DNA of 64,000 nucleotides from Hyalella azteca (taxonomy: Eukaryota; Arthropoda; Malacostraca; Amphipoda; Hyalellidae): contig NW_025942346.1 of assembly GCF_000764305.2 (NCBI RefSeq), positions 1 to 64,000 on the forward strand, read 5' to 3'. The translations under genes were made by a program, and so were the position numbers. Numbering within the stretch: position 1 is the first letter of the stretch; the number at the start of each line of letters is the position of its first letter. Below, piece after piece: positions 10,639 to 22,455 of this stretch. The notes under the pieces are model-generated. The model was not told where the DNA came from and did no database searches. It was given only the letters and a program-made list of their open reading frames with translations.

Positions 10639-11426
10639 ATTATGATGCACGTATATGAAGCTGTAGATATCAATTAAGTATTGAGAGCACTTATAATCTG
10701 CACTTAGTGTAAAGATTTAACTTGATTGTTAAGAGCTTCTCATGTGTTAATGATTTTTTTGCATATAAAGCGTACAGAGATTATTTGCTAGATTGTACTT
10801 CTGGCCAGTTTTAAATTTCGATAATCCGAATCATCGCAATGCATCTGGCAACTTTTCAAGGCTGCGTGTAATGCTTACACAATTAGCACTATGCTTATTA
10901 TTCAAAAAGTAATTTTTAACATCACTACAGCACGTGGATAAACTGACAATCTCCATTGAAAATATGAAATTTCTTGCTCTTATAGCAGTGTAAAAAATGC
11001 TTAGTCCATGAAATATTGAATCTTAGTCTTTGCTATGTCACTAATGCCCGCAATGTCGGACGATCTGAAAGGTTCAATTGAATTAAATCATTTACTATGA
11101 CACCGCACAACGAGTCTACCTGGACGTGGAGTACAGCTTTCTCAACCAGCAACAATTGATGGTGGGCTTTAAGTTATCATTACTAGGTTTGCGTAAAATA
11201 CTTCATGTATTCACTTAAGTAAAGACTAGTTTTCCTTCTAGTTATATGCATCGAACAAAAAATATGTCGCTTGTTCCTGTCAAACTGCTTTTAGCTCATA
11301 ACCTTAGTTGAAAATTGAGGAAATTGTCGCCAATAAATTCTATGCATAACAAATCTATCAAACGGATAAAGAAACTTTGAAAACAGAAGTTTGACAAAAA
11401 ATTTCTTTACAGTATGTAGAAAAAAA

Positions 11427-11597
11427 TATAACTCAGTACTCATTGCAGTGAGTGATAGAGAGCGCATTTTCTCGTCGACGAAAACAAGAAGTCCCGGACG
11501 GACAGACAGACGGACGGACACACGGACGGTCGGACAGACGGACATGTGGCGAGATAAATAGTGCAATTTTTTTAATCAATAAGAAAATGCGCTAAAA
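11427..11597 (-). mobile_element. DINE-1/Helentron-like non-autonomous element 1
   Basis: Minus-strand orientation. It has sub-terminal inverted repeats AGCGCATTTTCTC (11461-11473) and AGAAAATGCGCT (about 11582-11593), a central GACGGACAGACA-type microsatellite, and an end palindrome near 11438-11453. Type-A units without it (51400, 19150) read straight across the site, which shows an insertion. This layout matches DINE-1/Helentron-like elements; the class is an inference. Confidence 0.7.
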
Positions 11598-12284
11598 AGT
11601 GTCCTTTATGAAACACAATCAATATTGTCCTCAAGATTTGTTTTTTATAAAGCAATTTAAACCTTTTTATTACTGAATAAATAACAACTCACTCATTCTG
11701 TACTCGAAAAATTACAGACTTAATGTACAGCATAAGCGATTATCACGCAATGAAGGGTGCGCGTCTGAAATAAATCAACCGTGCAGCAGATTAACAAACA
11801 AATTCTGGAAATTTTTTATTCCCTATGACCAAGAACCTTCCTGTTATTATTTCAGATTTAGGGTTATTGAACTCACGAGTAATGAGTCTACAAGGAATTA
11901 ACCTAATCTGATAGTTATCCTACAGGAGTTTGGATGTAAAATATTTTAATCCAAACACGGCACACGGCTACGCTATTTAACATTGTGTGGTGAGGCATTG
12001 AACCAGGAGAGACTGCGCACTTAGGGTGCAGCGGGCAATCAAAACTCACGAGGAATTGTCCGTAGACCATATTCATTACGTGCGAAGTCTTGATCATAGA
12101 GCATGTGGCACGCATCAGAGTATAGGGGTAACATATCTAAACTGGCACAACAGACATTTGTAATATGATTTCACAACGCTGATATGCGTGGACCACTCTT
12201 CATTATTTCATTTATTTATTTACGAGTTTACCAATTCCATAATTCCATTACGAGTTTACCAATTCCATTCCCTTAATTTAAAAC
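11598..12284 (+). repeat. Type-C leader and 5' part, truncated
   Basis: Contains the shared leader (TATCACGCAATGAAGGGTGC, TTCCTGTTATTATTTCAG), the GAGGCATTGAACCAGGAGAG block, the head (TCTTGATCATAGAGCATG at 12090) and TAGGGGTAACATATCTAAAC. It ends at a short duplicated ACGAGTTTACCAATTCCATT where a single 116-bp monomer begins. Confidence 0.8.
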
Positions 12285-12408
12285 AAGCTATGATGCTTTA
12301 CTCGAGTTATCATGATGACTTGATCTTGGTATCATCTCATGTTGTCTTTAGCATCATGTTTATTTAGTATATATATATGTTCTCTACCCGCCCACCTGCT
12401 GCAAGCTA
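12285..12408 (+). repeat. Single 116-bp-type monomer
   Basis: One copy of the repeat found three times in tandem at 5182-5530, with a slightly longer TA run. It sits exactly where the type-C unit breaks off. Confidence 0.9.
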
Positions 12409-13454
12409 CCCAGTTAAATGTCGGAGACGCATTCTGCGCCGTTCACGGCAGAAGAACAGTTTAGCAGCAGCATTGCAGCAGGAATCTCAGGAAATTTTCC
12501 CTTGTTAAAAATCGAGACCGGGAGCAGCCGCATATTGGCTGGAACTTCACAGCGTCATATATATAGGCAACGGCTTGCCGTCTGTGTCGTTTCGAGGCAG
12601 GTTGAGAGCAGGATAACAATAGGGGTGAATTGGGGGTTTGGTAAGAAGTGGGAGAGCAAATGAGTTTCTATGTTGACAACTAGTTTACTTAAACGTTTTG
12701 CATACTATGTTTATTGAAATCGCAACTATACGTCATAACAATGGCGAAGCACACATTATCTTGCTCACGATTTGTATGTCATATTATACGGTGGTGACTA
12801 AATGTATTAAAAACTTTCCTGTTGAAGAATAGAAAACCAATAGATGAGTTTTTAAAAGAATTGTAACGTAAAGAAAGGTATTCCATATGGAATGATTAGC
12901 ATAAAATCCCATATTGCATATAGGTACAATCAACAATCTTCCTCCTGAAAAACTGTTTGATTTCATGAAATAAATTAAACCGTTCGTAACAGGCTATAAA
13001 CTATAAATATTGATAAGAAATATTTATCAAAAATATTTTGACATAAAGTCAGTCAAATTGATTTTCTAAATAGTGCTCGGAATATTATTATTCTTCATAA
13101 ATTGTCTAATTAACAAAAGAATGGCGATTATGGCGCAAGTCGTAATTTGAGAAAGAATTGGGGTAAAAAAATTGAAATCCACCCTAAAATTTCAGAATGC
13201 GGGAGTATATTCTAAAGATTTGTTCATACAATAAGTTAAAAAAAATTACAAAGTGTGGAAAGACGTCAGATAGTTTTTACAGTTTTTTAATTAATTGTTT
13301 AGTTTAAGAAGGAAATTCTGAAAGACTGCATTAGAAATTTGAGAGACATAATTTTTCCTTGCCCAGGGGAAAATGCTTTAAAATAGCCAGCCTGTCCTCC
13401 CCAACGGTCCGGCTTTTTGTGAGATAGCCCGTGGAAGTTACGGCAACCCGATGA
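12409..13454. other. No recognised feature
   Basis: Low-copy AT-rich DNA. An 81-codon plus-strand frame (12418-12663, starting MSETHSAPFTAEEQ) is composition-balanced but matches no family I know and has no visible gene context. I see no unit sequence here. Confidence 0.4.
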
Positions 13455-14520
13455 TGATCCTCGAGGTCTCTTTTAACCCCACTTCGCCTTCTCTCCACAC
13501 ATTGCTGTGTCATAGAGCCCGACATAGAGCCCCCTCGCGCCTCAACATCCTGAAATCAATTGCCGGAAATAGCTGGGGACAGCAGAAGAAAACCCTCCTT
13601 GTGACTTTCAAGGCCCTAAAGTCTCTCATCACCTACGATGCCCCAGTGTGGTTCTCTAACGCCTCACCTACGGCAATCTCTAAGGTACAAGCCATCCAGA
13701 ATTCTGCTCCCCGCATAGCCACGGGATCTCTTCAAATGGCCTCCGCTCCCCACCTGCACAGCGAAGTTGAGGTCTTACCCGTTGCCGGGCACCTCTCTCT
13801 GTTCTGCTCACAGTACCTTGCCAGCGCCCTGCGACCACACCATCCCAGCTACCCTATCACCCAGACATCGGGGCCCCGTCTCATGAAGCACACGCTTCAG
13901 ACCCGCTTCCTTCCTTCTGTCTCTCACTTGCTGGAGGAGGGGTCCCTCCCCCCCAACTCCTACTCCACTGCCCGCAGCATCCTGCACAGCTCGCTGTCTT
14001 CTCCTACCTGTCCTCAGCTGTTCCTAACAAGGTGCTGCTGATCCCTGCCCCCACTGTCTCATCCAGCGAGTGGTTCCTCCCCAGAGCAGCTAGAAGCGCT
14101 CTCCCAGCTCCGCTCTGGCTACTCACCGCGACTTAACTTGTACTTTGCTCGCATTCGAGCAGCAAATAGCCCTCTCTGCCCTGAGTGCAGCGCAACGGAT
14201 CATACCACCATCACCTCTTCAGCTGCTCATGACACCCCACCTCGCTAAACCCACTGGACCTCTGGTCCAACATTGGACAGACTGCGGCGTTCCTCACATC
14301 ACTACCATCCTTCTCCGACATCCTTGGAGTGGATTCCCCGCTCCATCGTCCCCCGGAGCCACCGCCTTTACTGGGGCGCCGCCGAGCAGCAGACCCCGGC
14401 AACTAACAAAAATAACAGCGACCTATCCCACCTCCCCCTCTCTCCAGAAAGTCCGGCGACATACCTCACCTCTACTACGTCTTCCACCATGCAGAGGCAC
14501 CTCTGTTCGTGCGTGACAAC
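13455..14520 (+). pseudogene. Jockey-like LINE polymerase ORF remnant
   Basis: A GC-rich block in AT-rich surroundings. The frame reads RLNILKSIAGNSWGQ, then TFKALKSLITYDAPVWF, IQNSAPRIATGS and LASALRPHHPS, the usual C-terminal region of jockey-clade reverse transcriptases after the catalytic core. The frame stops at 14039-14041. A further piece in another frame reads LSQLRSGYSPRLNLYFARI and CPECSATDHTT; after another frameshift come HHHLFSCS and LDLWSNIGQTAAFLTS. Cysteines and histidines there resemble the C-terminal zinc-like motif (C-x2-C...H...C) of this group. The catalytic part is missing and at least two frameshifts and a stop break the ORF, so it is a 5'-truncated fossil. Clade is inferred from the motifs. 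Confidence 0.85.
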
Positions 14521-15957
14521 CGGTGCCACGCAAAACCGGTGACTGCAGAATTATTATCTCTTGATAAATTACATGGTATTCAATTACGAATTGCTGGCAT
14601 GTGGTGCAAAATGACGAAGACTTCAAATCGGAAAAGTAGCATTCAATCATCGTTAATGCCAGTATTTCGTACTTGTAAGAAATTTTCCAATGTCGAGATC
14701 AAGTGACCAACATCAGTTCTTCTCGTTTGTTGAATGTAGTGTCCAGTGAACGTAATGGCTCATGCTGTATTCTTTGGTATTAGATTAATAATCTAGTATG
14801 AATTTGACCATCAGATTTTTTTTATTTATTTTATCAAATGTGTTTTTTTAAATCAACGCCTTGCTTTATTAATTTTTATGAGGATTTCTCGATTTACAAT
14901 TATTGTGTTTATAAAAATCGGCCATAGCCCACTCTTATCTTGATTAAAAAATTAATTCGAAGCTGTTGAAACGTATTACCTTAACAGATAGGACGGGTGA
15001 GGTAACGCTGAACTTGGGTTGATATTAGTTCCTCGTATACGTTTCGATTTGAATGGAAGAAAATTCCTTTCTTGCATTGAAATATAATGATATGATTTTC
15101 GCTACCTATATACTTCGGTTAATGGGGGTTTGTGAATTATGTGGTTAAGGAAGGAGATAACCCATCGTTTAATCTCGTTTATATGACTTATGATTGAAGA
15201 CTCCTGCATTATTTATGTTTATCCGATTTTTACGCGTTGCTCTGCCCTTTGTATTATTAATGTTGTATGTTTAGTGTCTCAATGTGTAAATGAGTTTTTG
15301 TCAAAAATAGTTGTACTAGAATATAGAATAATGTTCATAAATGTTATTGCAGACTATAGAGAGTGTAGATGATGCATAGAGCATAAAGCCAGTAGTATAT
15401 CATACTCTAAGCGGTGTTTATGCCAATCCATCTTTTTTTGCATAGGTTATGTAAATGTGTAAAAAATTGTAAGGGAAATTCACCCTGTATGATTTTAGTT
15501 ACTTAAATTTATTTTGTGTCGTAAGTTTTACGGCTGCTTGTAGGGTTGGCAACCGTGCTATCTGATGACGTGGCGTTACCGGACTGAAGCCCGTGTTACT
15601 GTTAGTTAGTCTCATTCGATTGCTGTCACTGGTCGGAGCGTACCTACTGTCATTATTTTCGAGTGCACCTGTAGCGTCCCTATTAGGTGGGTGTTAGTGC
15701 ATTTGCTTCAGTTTAATGTTAGAGTTTGAATATAGTGTTTAAATTCCCTGAATGTATATATGTGTTGAGTTGAATGAAATAGTTCCTTAGTATAGTATTG
15801 TTAGTAATAGTCTTGCTGACCATCATTGTTCGGCAGGACCGACTCTTTGCCCGGCCAGCAAATGCGGCTCCTAGTTAGGCCGACCTCGACGGTACTTCTG
15901 AACTCCAGTACCTGTACCAGTCCAGTCTCAACCCAAGTTTACCAGACATCTGTTATG
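14521..15957. other. No recognised feature
   Basis: AT-rich low-copy DNA up to about 15500, then a more balanced stretch to the 16-bp array. Short open frames (for example 15190-15372) are not credible. No match to the unit family or to other parts of the window was seen. Confidence 0.4.
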
Positions 15958-16211
15958 AACCACCTTTGCTGTGAACTGCCTTTGCTGTGAACTACCTTTG
16001 CTGTGAACTACCTTTGCTGTGAATTACCTTTGCTGTGAACTACCTTTGCTGTGAACTACCTTTGCTGTGAACTACCTTTGCTGTGAACTACCTTTGCTGT
16101 GAACTACCTTTGCTGCGAACTACCTTTGCTGTGAACTACTTTTGCTGTGAACTACCTTTGCTGTGAACTACCTTTGCTGTGAACTACCTTTGCTGTGAAC
16201 TACCTTTGCTG
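15958..16211 (+). repeat. 16-bp tandem array, truncated by gap
   Basis: About 16 copies of TTTGCTGTGAACTACC with single changes, running into the N gap. It matches the first subtype at 4322-4512. The array is at least as long as shown. Confidence 0.95.
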
Positions 16212-16767
16212 NNNNNNNNNNNNNNNNNNNNNNNNNNNNNNNNNNNNNNNNNNNNNNNNNNNNNNNNNNNNNNNNNNNNNNNNNNNNNNNNNNNNNNNNN
16301 NNNNNNNNNNNNNNNNNNNNNNNNNNNNNNNNNNNNNNNNNNNNNNNNNNNNNNNNNNNNNNNNNNNNNNNNNNNNNNNNNNNNNNNNNNNNNNNNNNNN
16401 NNNNNNNNNNNNNNNNNNNNNNNNNNNNNNNNNNNNNNNNNNNNNNNNNNNNNNNNNNNNNNNNNNNNNNNNNNNNNNNNNNNNNNNNNNNNNNNNNNNN
16501 NNNNNNNNNNNNNNNNNNNNNNNNNNNNNNNNNNNNNNNNNNNNNNNNNNNNNNNNNNNNNNNNNNNNNNNNNNNNNNNNNNNNNNNNNNNNNNNNNNNN
16601 NNNNNNNNNNNNNNNNNNNNNNNNNNNNNNNNNNNNNNNNNNNNNNNNNNNNNNNNNNNNNNNNNNNNNNNNNNNNNNNNNNNNNNNNNNNNNNNNNNNN
16701 NNNNNNNNNNNNNNNNNNNNNNNNNNNNNNNNNNNNNNNNNNNNNNNNNNNNNNNNNNNNNNNNNNN
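16212..16767. other. Assembly gap (556 N)
   Basis: Unknown bases, with a 16-bp array on the left and an 18-bp array on the right. The frames of 201 and 263 codons that cross it consist mostly of unknown residues and must be ignored. Confidence 0.99.
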
Positions 16768-16893
16768 CCGCTACGTGTACTTAGGCCGCTACGTGTACTT
16801 AGGCTGCTACGTGTACTTAGGCTGCTACGTGTACTTAGGCCGCTACGTGTACTTAAGCCGCTACGTGTACTTAGGCCGCTAGGTGCACTTAGG
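16768..16893 (+). repeat. 18-bp tandem array, seven copies
   Basis: Seven copies of CCGCTACGTGTACTTAGG with few changes, starting directly at the gap. The final copies drift (CCGCTAGGTGCACTTAGG) towards the decayed array at 979-1075. Confidence 0.95.
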
Positions 16894-17013
16894 ATGTTAC
16901 GTGCGATATTTCACGTAATTTTTAAATTGTACTATTTTATAGTACAGTCCCTGGTCGTGGTAAGAGCTCGTAGATGTTCTAGATGACTCAAACATCACGA
17001 AGCCATTCCTGCC

Positions 17014-17310
17014 AGACTTACGGCAGTGTTATATTCTGATGATATATGGAGCTATACAACATATTGCTTCATCGCAATGATATTTCAAGCTGTACAGTGT
17101 ATAGTACATAGACTTATGGCAAAGATATATTCTAATGATATTCGTAGCTATACTATAAATTGCTTCATCGCAATAATATTTTAATAAGCTGGACAGTGTA
17201 TAACACATAGACTTACGGCAGTGATATATTCTAACGATATTCGTAGTTATACTACATCTTGCTTCATCACAATGATATTTCAAGCTGAACAGTGGATAAT
17301 TCAAAGTCAT
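17014..17310 (+). repeat. About 97-bp tandem repeat, three copies
   Basis: Motif landmarks AGACTTACGGCAGTG, TGATATTCGTAGCTATACTA and TTGCTTCATCGCAATGATAT recur at 17014, 17110 and 17209. Related copies are at about 1165-1275 and 25175-25350. The minus-strand 93-codon frame across it is open because the periods (96 and 99) are multiples of three. Confidence 0.85.
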
Positions 17311-18296
17311 GTCAATGTTCTCACATAGCTATATTGTAGACACTGAAACATTGCATCAATATACATTGATGCGCAGTACACAGTAATATATTGAAGTGGT
17401 AATTGTAACTGCACTGTAAGCCGTTCAATATTACAATAATTTTGATACGAGAACTTTAGGCATTACAATACTTTTGTATCTGAACTGCAGAATGTAGATA
17501 GAGCCACGGTGCAGGAAAATTCTTGGAACCGTAAATTGTACGAAGTAGTTGATGCCCTCCACAAGCTAAAAGAATTCTAGGAATATATCAGTTTGGCTTC
17601 AATTCACGCTCGTTTTCTTCTACGCTCAGTAATTCTTTAAGGTTGTACAAACGTTCCAATATCTTGTAAGAGAAATTATACTTGAAATTAGTTTTGATCC
17701 CGTACTGTCGAGCCTGTATGTAGGTGTGTATAAAAGTGACTGTAACACTTATGATAAAATCTCATAAAGAGTTAGCTGTGGACTCTATTAATCAGTTGCG
17801 AACTCTTGATCATAAAGCACGCGGCAACACTTTGTAATATAGGGGTAACATATCTACTCCGGCATATAACATTTCGGTCATTTGATTTGTTAACGATGAA
17901 ACACGAAAACTATTTAAGAGCTTACAGAGCCCCGAAGAATGGCAGGTAAATGCAAGCCTCATTCAACACCCAGTTCTGCTTCGTCAGAAATTATTTTCAG
18001 ATTGAAGTAATTGTAAACTACCAACATAGTCGCTACGAGTCAGCTCGACCTCTAGATACAGATGGTGTATATAACATCATGAAATAACAGCGAGTGAGGC
18101 ATATGAAGCTCCTCAATACATTGATTTTCATATGTACAAGTTTTCTCCTCTCTGATGCAGGCACTGAAGGGTCATAGTGTGTATTTTTAAAAATGTCCTA
18201 CGTCTGATCGACGAGTGATGTGAATAACTTAGTTATACTTCGAACCGAAATCAATTCGTTAATGCTCAGTAGTGGCCGTTGAGTCACCATTGCTCT

Positions 18297-18327
18297 CCCA
18301 GTAAATATTGGGACGCCATGCTAGATA
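18297..18327 (+). other. Variable cassette A2 (31 nt)
   Basis: Flanked by CACCATTGCTCT and CTAATATATTTTT. The core includes GGGACGCCATGCTAGATA, unlike other copies. Confidence 0.75.
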
Positions 18328-18342
18328 CTAATATATTTTTGA

Positions 18343-18370
18343 ACCCTAAGTTACCGTTAGGTAATAGGGT
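18343..18370 (+). other. Conserved unit hairpin (type A)
   Basis: ACCCT/AGGGT and TTACC/GGTAA with loop GTTA. Confidence 0.75.
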
Positions 18371-19354
18371 ATTATGATGCACGTATTTGAGGCAGTTGAT
18401 ATTCATTAAGTATTGAGAGCACTTATAATCTGCACTGAGTGTAGAGATTTAACTTCATTGTTAAGAGCGTCTCATGCGTTAATGATTTTTGTGCATATAA
18501 AGCGTACAGGGATTATTTGCTAAAATGTAATTCTGGCCAGTTTTAAATTTTGATAATCGGAATCCTCGCAATGCATCTGGCAACTTTTCAAGGCTACGTG
18601 TAATGCTTACACAATTAGCACTATGCTTAATATTCAAAATGTAAATTTTTAACATCACTACAGCTCGTGGGCAAATTGACAACTCCATGAGAATATGAAA
18701 TTTCTCGCTCTTGTAGTAGTGTAAAAAATACTTAGTCCAGGAAATAGTGATTCTTAGTCTTTGCTATGTCACTAATGCTCGCAATGTCGAACGATCTGAA
18801 AGGTCCAATTGTATTAAATCATTTACTATGACACCGCACAACGTGACTATCTGGACGTGGAGTACAGCTTTCGCAACCAGCAACAATTGATGATGGGCTT
18901 TAAGTTATCATTACTAGGTAGCATAAAATAAGTTATGTATTCACTCAAGTTATGACTTTTAGATGTTTTTCTTCATGATATATTCATTGGAAAGCATATA
19001 TATTACTTTTGTATTTTCAACTGCTTTAGGTCATAACCTTTGATAAAAAGTTTGGAACTTGTCGCCAAGGAACTCCACGAATAACAAATCTATTAAACGG
19101 ATAAAGAAACTTTGAAGCCAGAATTATTATACTATAACAATTTCTAGACAGTATGCAGAGAAAAATGTCCTTTAAAGGAACACAATCAATAATGTCGTCG
19201 TAATTTCTTTTTATAAAGCAATTAAGAGTTTTTATTACTGAATAAATTCCATCTCACTTATTTTGTGTATGGGAAACTGCAGGCTTCATTTACATTATAA
19301 GTGCGAAGTACGCAATGAAGATATCACCTCTCCTATCAGCCTTGTAGCGCTTGT

Positions 19355-20970
19355 CTAATTATTAGTTACGAAGTCCTGATCATATAGCATGCGGCATGCA
19401 TCAGAGTACAGGGATAACATATGTAAACTGGCACATAAGAGGTATGTCATTTAATTAACGCTGAAATGCGTGGATCACCATTCATCATTTTATTAAATTA
19501 AATGAGAGTTTAACCAGCCCCTAATCATTGCAGTTAAACGTAAGCTTAATGCAGCATTCAATTGCAGCTTGTTCAATAAATCATCTAGGATTGATGTCAC
19601 TGAAAACTGCCTTCCTCTCTTCATTGTTAATACAAGTCAGCTTGTCCTCTTAATAAGGCTGTCGCATGTAACACCAATAAATAATAACATGTGAGGCACG
19701 TTGCCCAATTTTAATGATTTTCTGTTATGCGTACAAGTTATTCAGTCTTTGATGCAGCAGCTGAGCATTCGTAGTGTTGCTGTAGTGTTTCAGCATTCAG
19801 AGCAGTTATGTTATTATTTCAGTTATGCTTCAAAACAAGTCTATAATGTTTGTACTCAGTGATAGCTATATCGAATCCACTTGAATTCCACATTCAGACG
19901 GTGCCGCATAGAGGTATAAAAATATTGATATATTCTTCAACCCTGAGTTATCCTCTGGATGGCTAACGGGTATTGTAGCCTAAGTGCGACTTGGTAGTTG
20001 AAAATTGTTGGCCTCTCAGTAAGGTATTGCAAATGCTATTACACCGAGTGTACCGTTGGCAATTCACTGTATAAATATTTCTCATTTTATTTATTATTAA
20101 ATAATATGAAACGGACAGAATTTATTATTAACTTTACTCATGACCGTATTGGAATTGCTCATTTATTAGTTATAAAATTTCTCTCCCTCAATAGGGTATA
20201 TGAGCCTTAAACCGAAATAAAACGAATTAGGGAAAGATTTCTTAACTAACATGCATAATTTCCGTCTACTTTACCCCAAACTATTACTATTATAAATTTT
20301 AAGTTAGGAGAATCAGGAAAAAATAATTCCGTAATTCCGTTTCTCTGATCCGTAGGAGCAGGTTCTTCAAAAGTTTTTTTTTAATTTAGAGTAATTGGAA
20401 TTTCTATTTTACGCAACTTCCAGACTGTAGGTTTACATTGATAATTACATTGTACGCTACCATTTCAGATTTATTTCAATAAAATTATAAAAACGCCGTG
20501 TAAGAAAGTATTAAAATTATTCATTTTGTTCATCGAATATATGTGTAACATTCAACAATTCAAACATTTGTATTATTTTTTGCCGACTCAATCAATCTAG
20601 TTAATAAATGACAGGCTTTATATTTTTTGTTGTTGCGATGCCACTAGGAAAGAGTGGAAGAGAACAAGAGGTGGCGCAGAGTGGCCAGGAAGAGGAAAGA
20701 GAAATGGAAAGGACAGTAGGAGATGGAAAGGCGCATTGCGCATGATTTGGTCGGTTGAAGGTGATTGGGGTTGTTTGGGGTTGGGGTGCTTTATATACAT
20801 ATTTGTTTTCCACTGACAAGTTGCTTGCTTATGAAATACAATTTCAGGCGAAGATGAATGAAATACAATTACATGAACTAATAGAGGGATCAATGTTGTA
20901 TGTCCGCAGGACAATACGATACCGTACTCAGTTGATGGTTATATTGCTCATAACCCAAAGAATAACTCAG
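19355..20970 (+). repeat. Type-B unit, full length
   Basis: Head at 19368-19400, central TTTGATGCAGCAGCTGAGC at about 19756, cassette at about 19891-19917, hairpin 19940-19971. The 3' part holds the insert between CTTTATA copies at 20616-20622 and 20789-20795. A 70-codon frame downstream of the hairpin (to 20210) is open but lacks an ATG start. Confidence 0.85.
19891..19971 (+). other. Type-B cassette plus hairpin
   Basis: The cassette runs CATTCAGACGGTGCCGCATA then GAGGTAT. It shares TGCCGCAT with the copy at 33850 but differs elsewhere. Hairpin ACCC (19940-19943) with GGGT (19968-19971). Confidence 0.6.
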
Positions 20971-21519
20971 TAAATCCTGGAATTGTTCGCTATTTTTTCT
21001 TGCTCCAACTCAAATGTTCATTAATAAGATATCAGTCACTACTCGGTTTTTACGAATGTAGCAATGATAGTGAGAAGATTTATAAGTGCTAGAAGGATAT
21101 TCGCCGATTGGTGATGATCTGATAATTGGCAGTTCTCGTTGGAGAGCAGCGACTGGAGGGAAATCCTACCTGAGCCGAAATTAAGAAACTATGATAGAAG
21201 ACGATGTCTCTATCATGATGTTGCTGGTGTGTGTCCGAGGTTTGCTGTGTTCTGGCGGCAAGAGGTAATTATGTGTCCACAAATGAGTGCCCATGCAACA
21301 CATTGTGTTATCCTGCAGGAAGGTTGAGAACTTATCAGATTTGACTTAATGATCGATAAGCGTCGTGTATTCTTTATCGTTGCATTGACGAAATGCATTA
21401 CATACAAATTAAATTAAAAGGTGATTTTGAATTAAATTCAATTAAATTAATAGATGATATATGCTATTTACAATTCTAATCGATTTTAAATAGCATAATT
21501 TTTTTTCATCAATAATTTG
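20971..21519. repeat. Type-B distal 3' end and spacer
   Basis: The stretch around GGTAATTATGTGTCCACAAA (about 21267) recurs at 23620-23690 in different surroundings, including a shared TTGTGTTATCCTGCA end. Sequences just before it (21140-21230) differ strongly between the two places. The rest is AT-rich spacer. Confidence 0.55.
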
Positions 21520-21960
21520 GATGGTGAGGCGTTGAACTGGGAGAGACTGCGCACTTAGGGTGCCGCGGGCAATCAAAACTCATGAGGAGTTGTCCGTAGA
21601 CTATATTCAATAGTTGCGAAGTCTTGATCATAGAGCATGTGGCACGCATCAGATTATAGGGGTAACATATCTAAACTGACACATCAAACATACGTCATTT
21701 GATTTCATAACGTTGAAATGCGTGAAACACACTGCTTAATTTTATTTAATTATATAAGAATTTACCAAGCCCCTAATAATTGCTGTTAAATTTTTAGCTT
21801 AACCCAACACACAATTGCAGCTTCTTCCGAAAATTGCGTGAGATTGAAGGAACTGAAAATAGCCAGCCTCTCTTCATTGTCTACACAAGTCAGCTTGACC
21901 TCATAATTTAGGTGTCGTATATGGCACCAGTAAATAATAACATGCGAGACAGATTACGCT

Positions 21961-22108
21961 TATACAGGGTGTTTCAGAATTAAGTAACCCTTTTAATTTG
22001 TTAATAAATAAAAAACTAAGAACGTTATGAAGTTGAAACTTGTTTTATTTAAAAGAAGAACATTTTCATGGTAATATTGTATCATAGTTGCGTCATTATC
22101 CTGTATAG
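21961..22108. mobile_element. Small element with TATACAGG ends
   Basis: Starts TATACAGGGTGTTTCAG and ends CCTGTATA, an 8-bp inverted pair. The ACAGGGTGT motif is common at the ends of insect repeats. It interrupts a type-C unit. No target duplication could be defined. Confidence 0.4.
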
Positions 22109-22429
22109 CTTTTGTCGATACATGGACGCTTTTCCTCTCAATAGAACTGGCTAATATAACACCAAATAAATATTAACATGCGAGGCACATTACGCTTATA
22201 TAAGCATTTGCTGCTAGGCGTACAAGTTATCTATTCTCTGCTGCAGCCGCTGAGCGTTCGTAGTGTTGCTATAGATGAGGTGTTGAAGCGGTAGAAGGGG
22301 CTATATCAATAGAACAGTTATGCTTCGAAAAAAGTCAATCTCGTGCGTAATCAGTGATGGCGGTATCAAATCAGTTCGGGAATGTAGAAAGAGTGAAAGT
22401 TCGATAAATTGGTCATGTATAGTTTTTAA

Positions 22430-22455
22430 CCCTGAAATATCTCCTTGATGATAGG
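22430..22455 (+). other. Conserved unit hairpin (type C)
   Basis: CCCT (22430-22433) pairs with AGGG (22452-22455), with TATC facing GAT inside. The sequence is different from types A and B; the outer pairing is kept. Confidence 0.55.

Larger units (their letters stand above)
9223..11426 (+). repeat. Type-A unit with leader, copy A1
   Basis: Leader landmarks: AGAATTCTGCGAATATATCAG (around 9323), CCCGTACTGTCGAGCC (around 9451), the GACCGGCTCCTATAAT block, then GAGGCGTTTAACTTGGAG at 10079. The head is at about 10167-10200, the central TGATGCAG block is deleted together with its surroundings (10438-10450), the variable cassette is 10563-10594, and the hairpin 10611-10638. The unit is interrupted downstream by a DINE-1-like element. 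It contains no coding frame of note. Confidence 0.85.
17311..19345 (+). repeat. Type-A unit, copy A2
   Basis: Short leader (GATAGAGCCACGGTGC at about 17499), then a jump at about 17728 straight to the ATGATAAAATCTCATAAAGAG block, so part of the usual leader is deleted. Head at 17805-17830, conserved inverted repeat CATATGAA...TTCATATG at 18100-18135, central CTCTGATGCAGGCACTGAAG at 18152-18171, cassette 18297-18327, hairpin 18343-18370. It lacks the DINE-1-like insertion seen in A1 and A5. Confidence 0.85.

Noticed and set aside
16179..16986. Open frames of 201 and 263 codons
   Set aside because: They consist mostly of unknown residues from the N gap, with short tandem repeats on both sides.
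17029..17310. 93-codon minus-strand frame with internal peptide repeats
   Set aside because: The tandem periods are multiples of three, so an open frame is expected; other copies are broken.
18150..18185. Hammerhead-like ribozyme in the central block (CTCTGATGCAGGCACTGAAG)
   Set aside because: The required CUGANGA and GAAA cores are not both present, and types B and C depart further from them.
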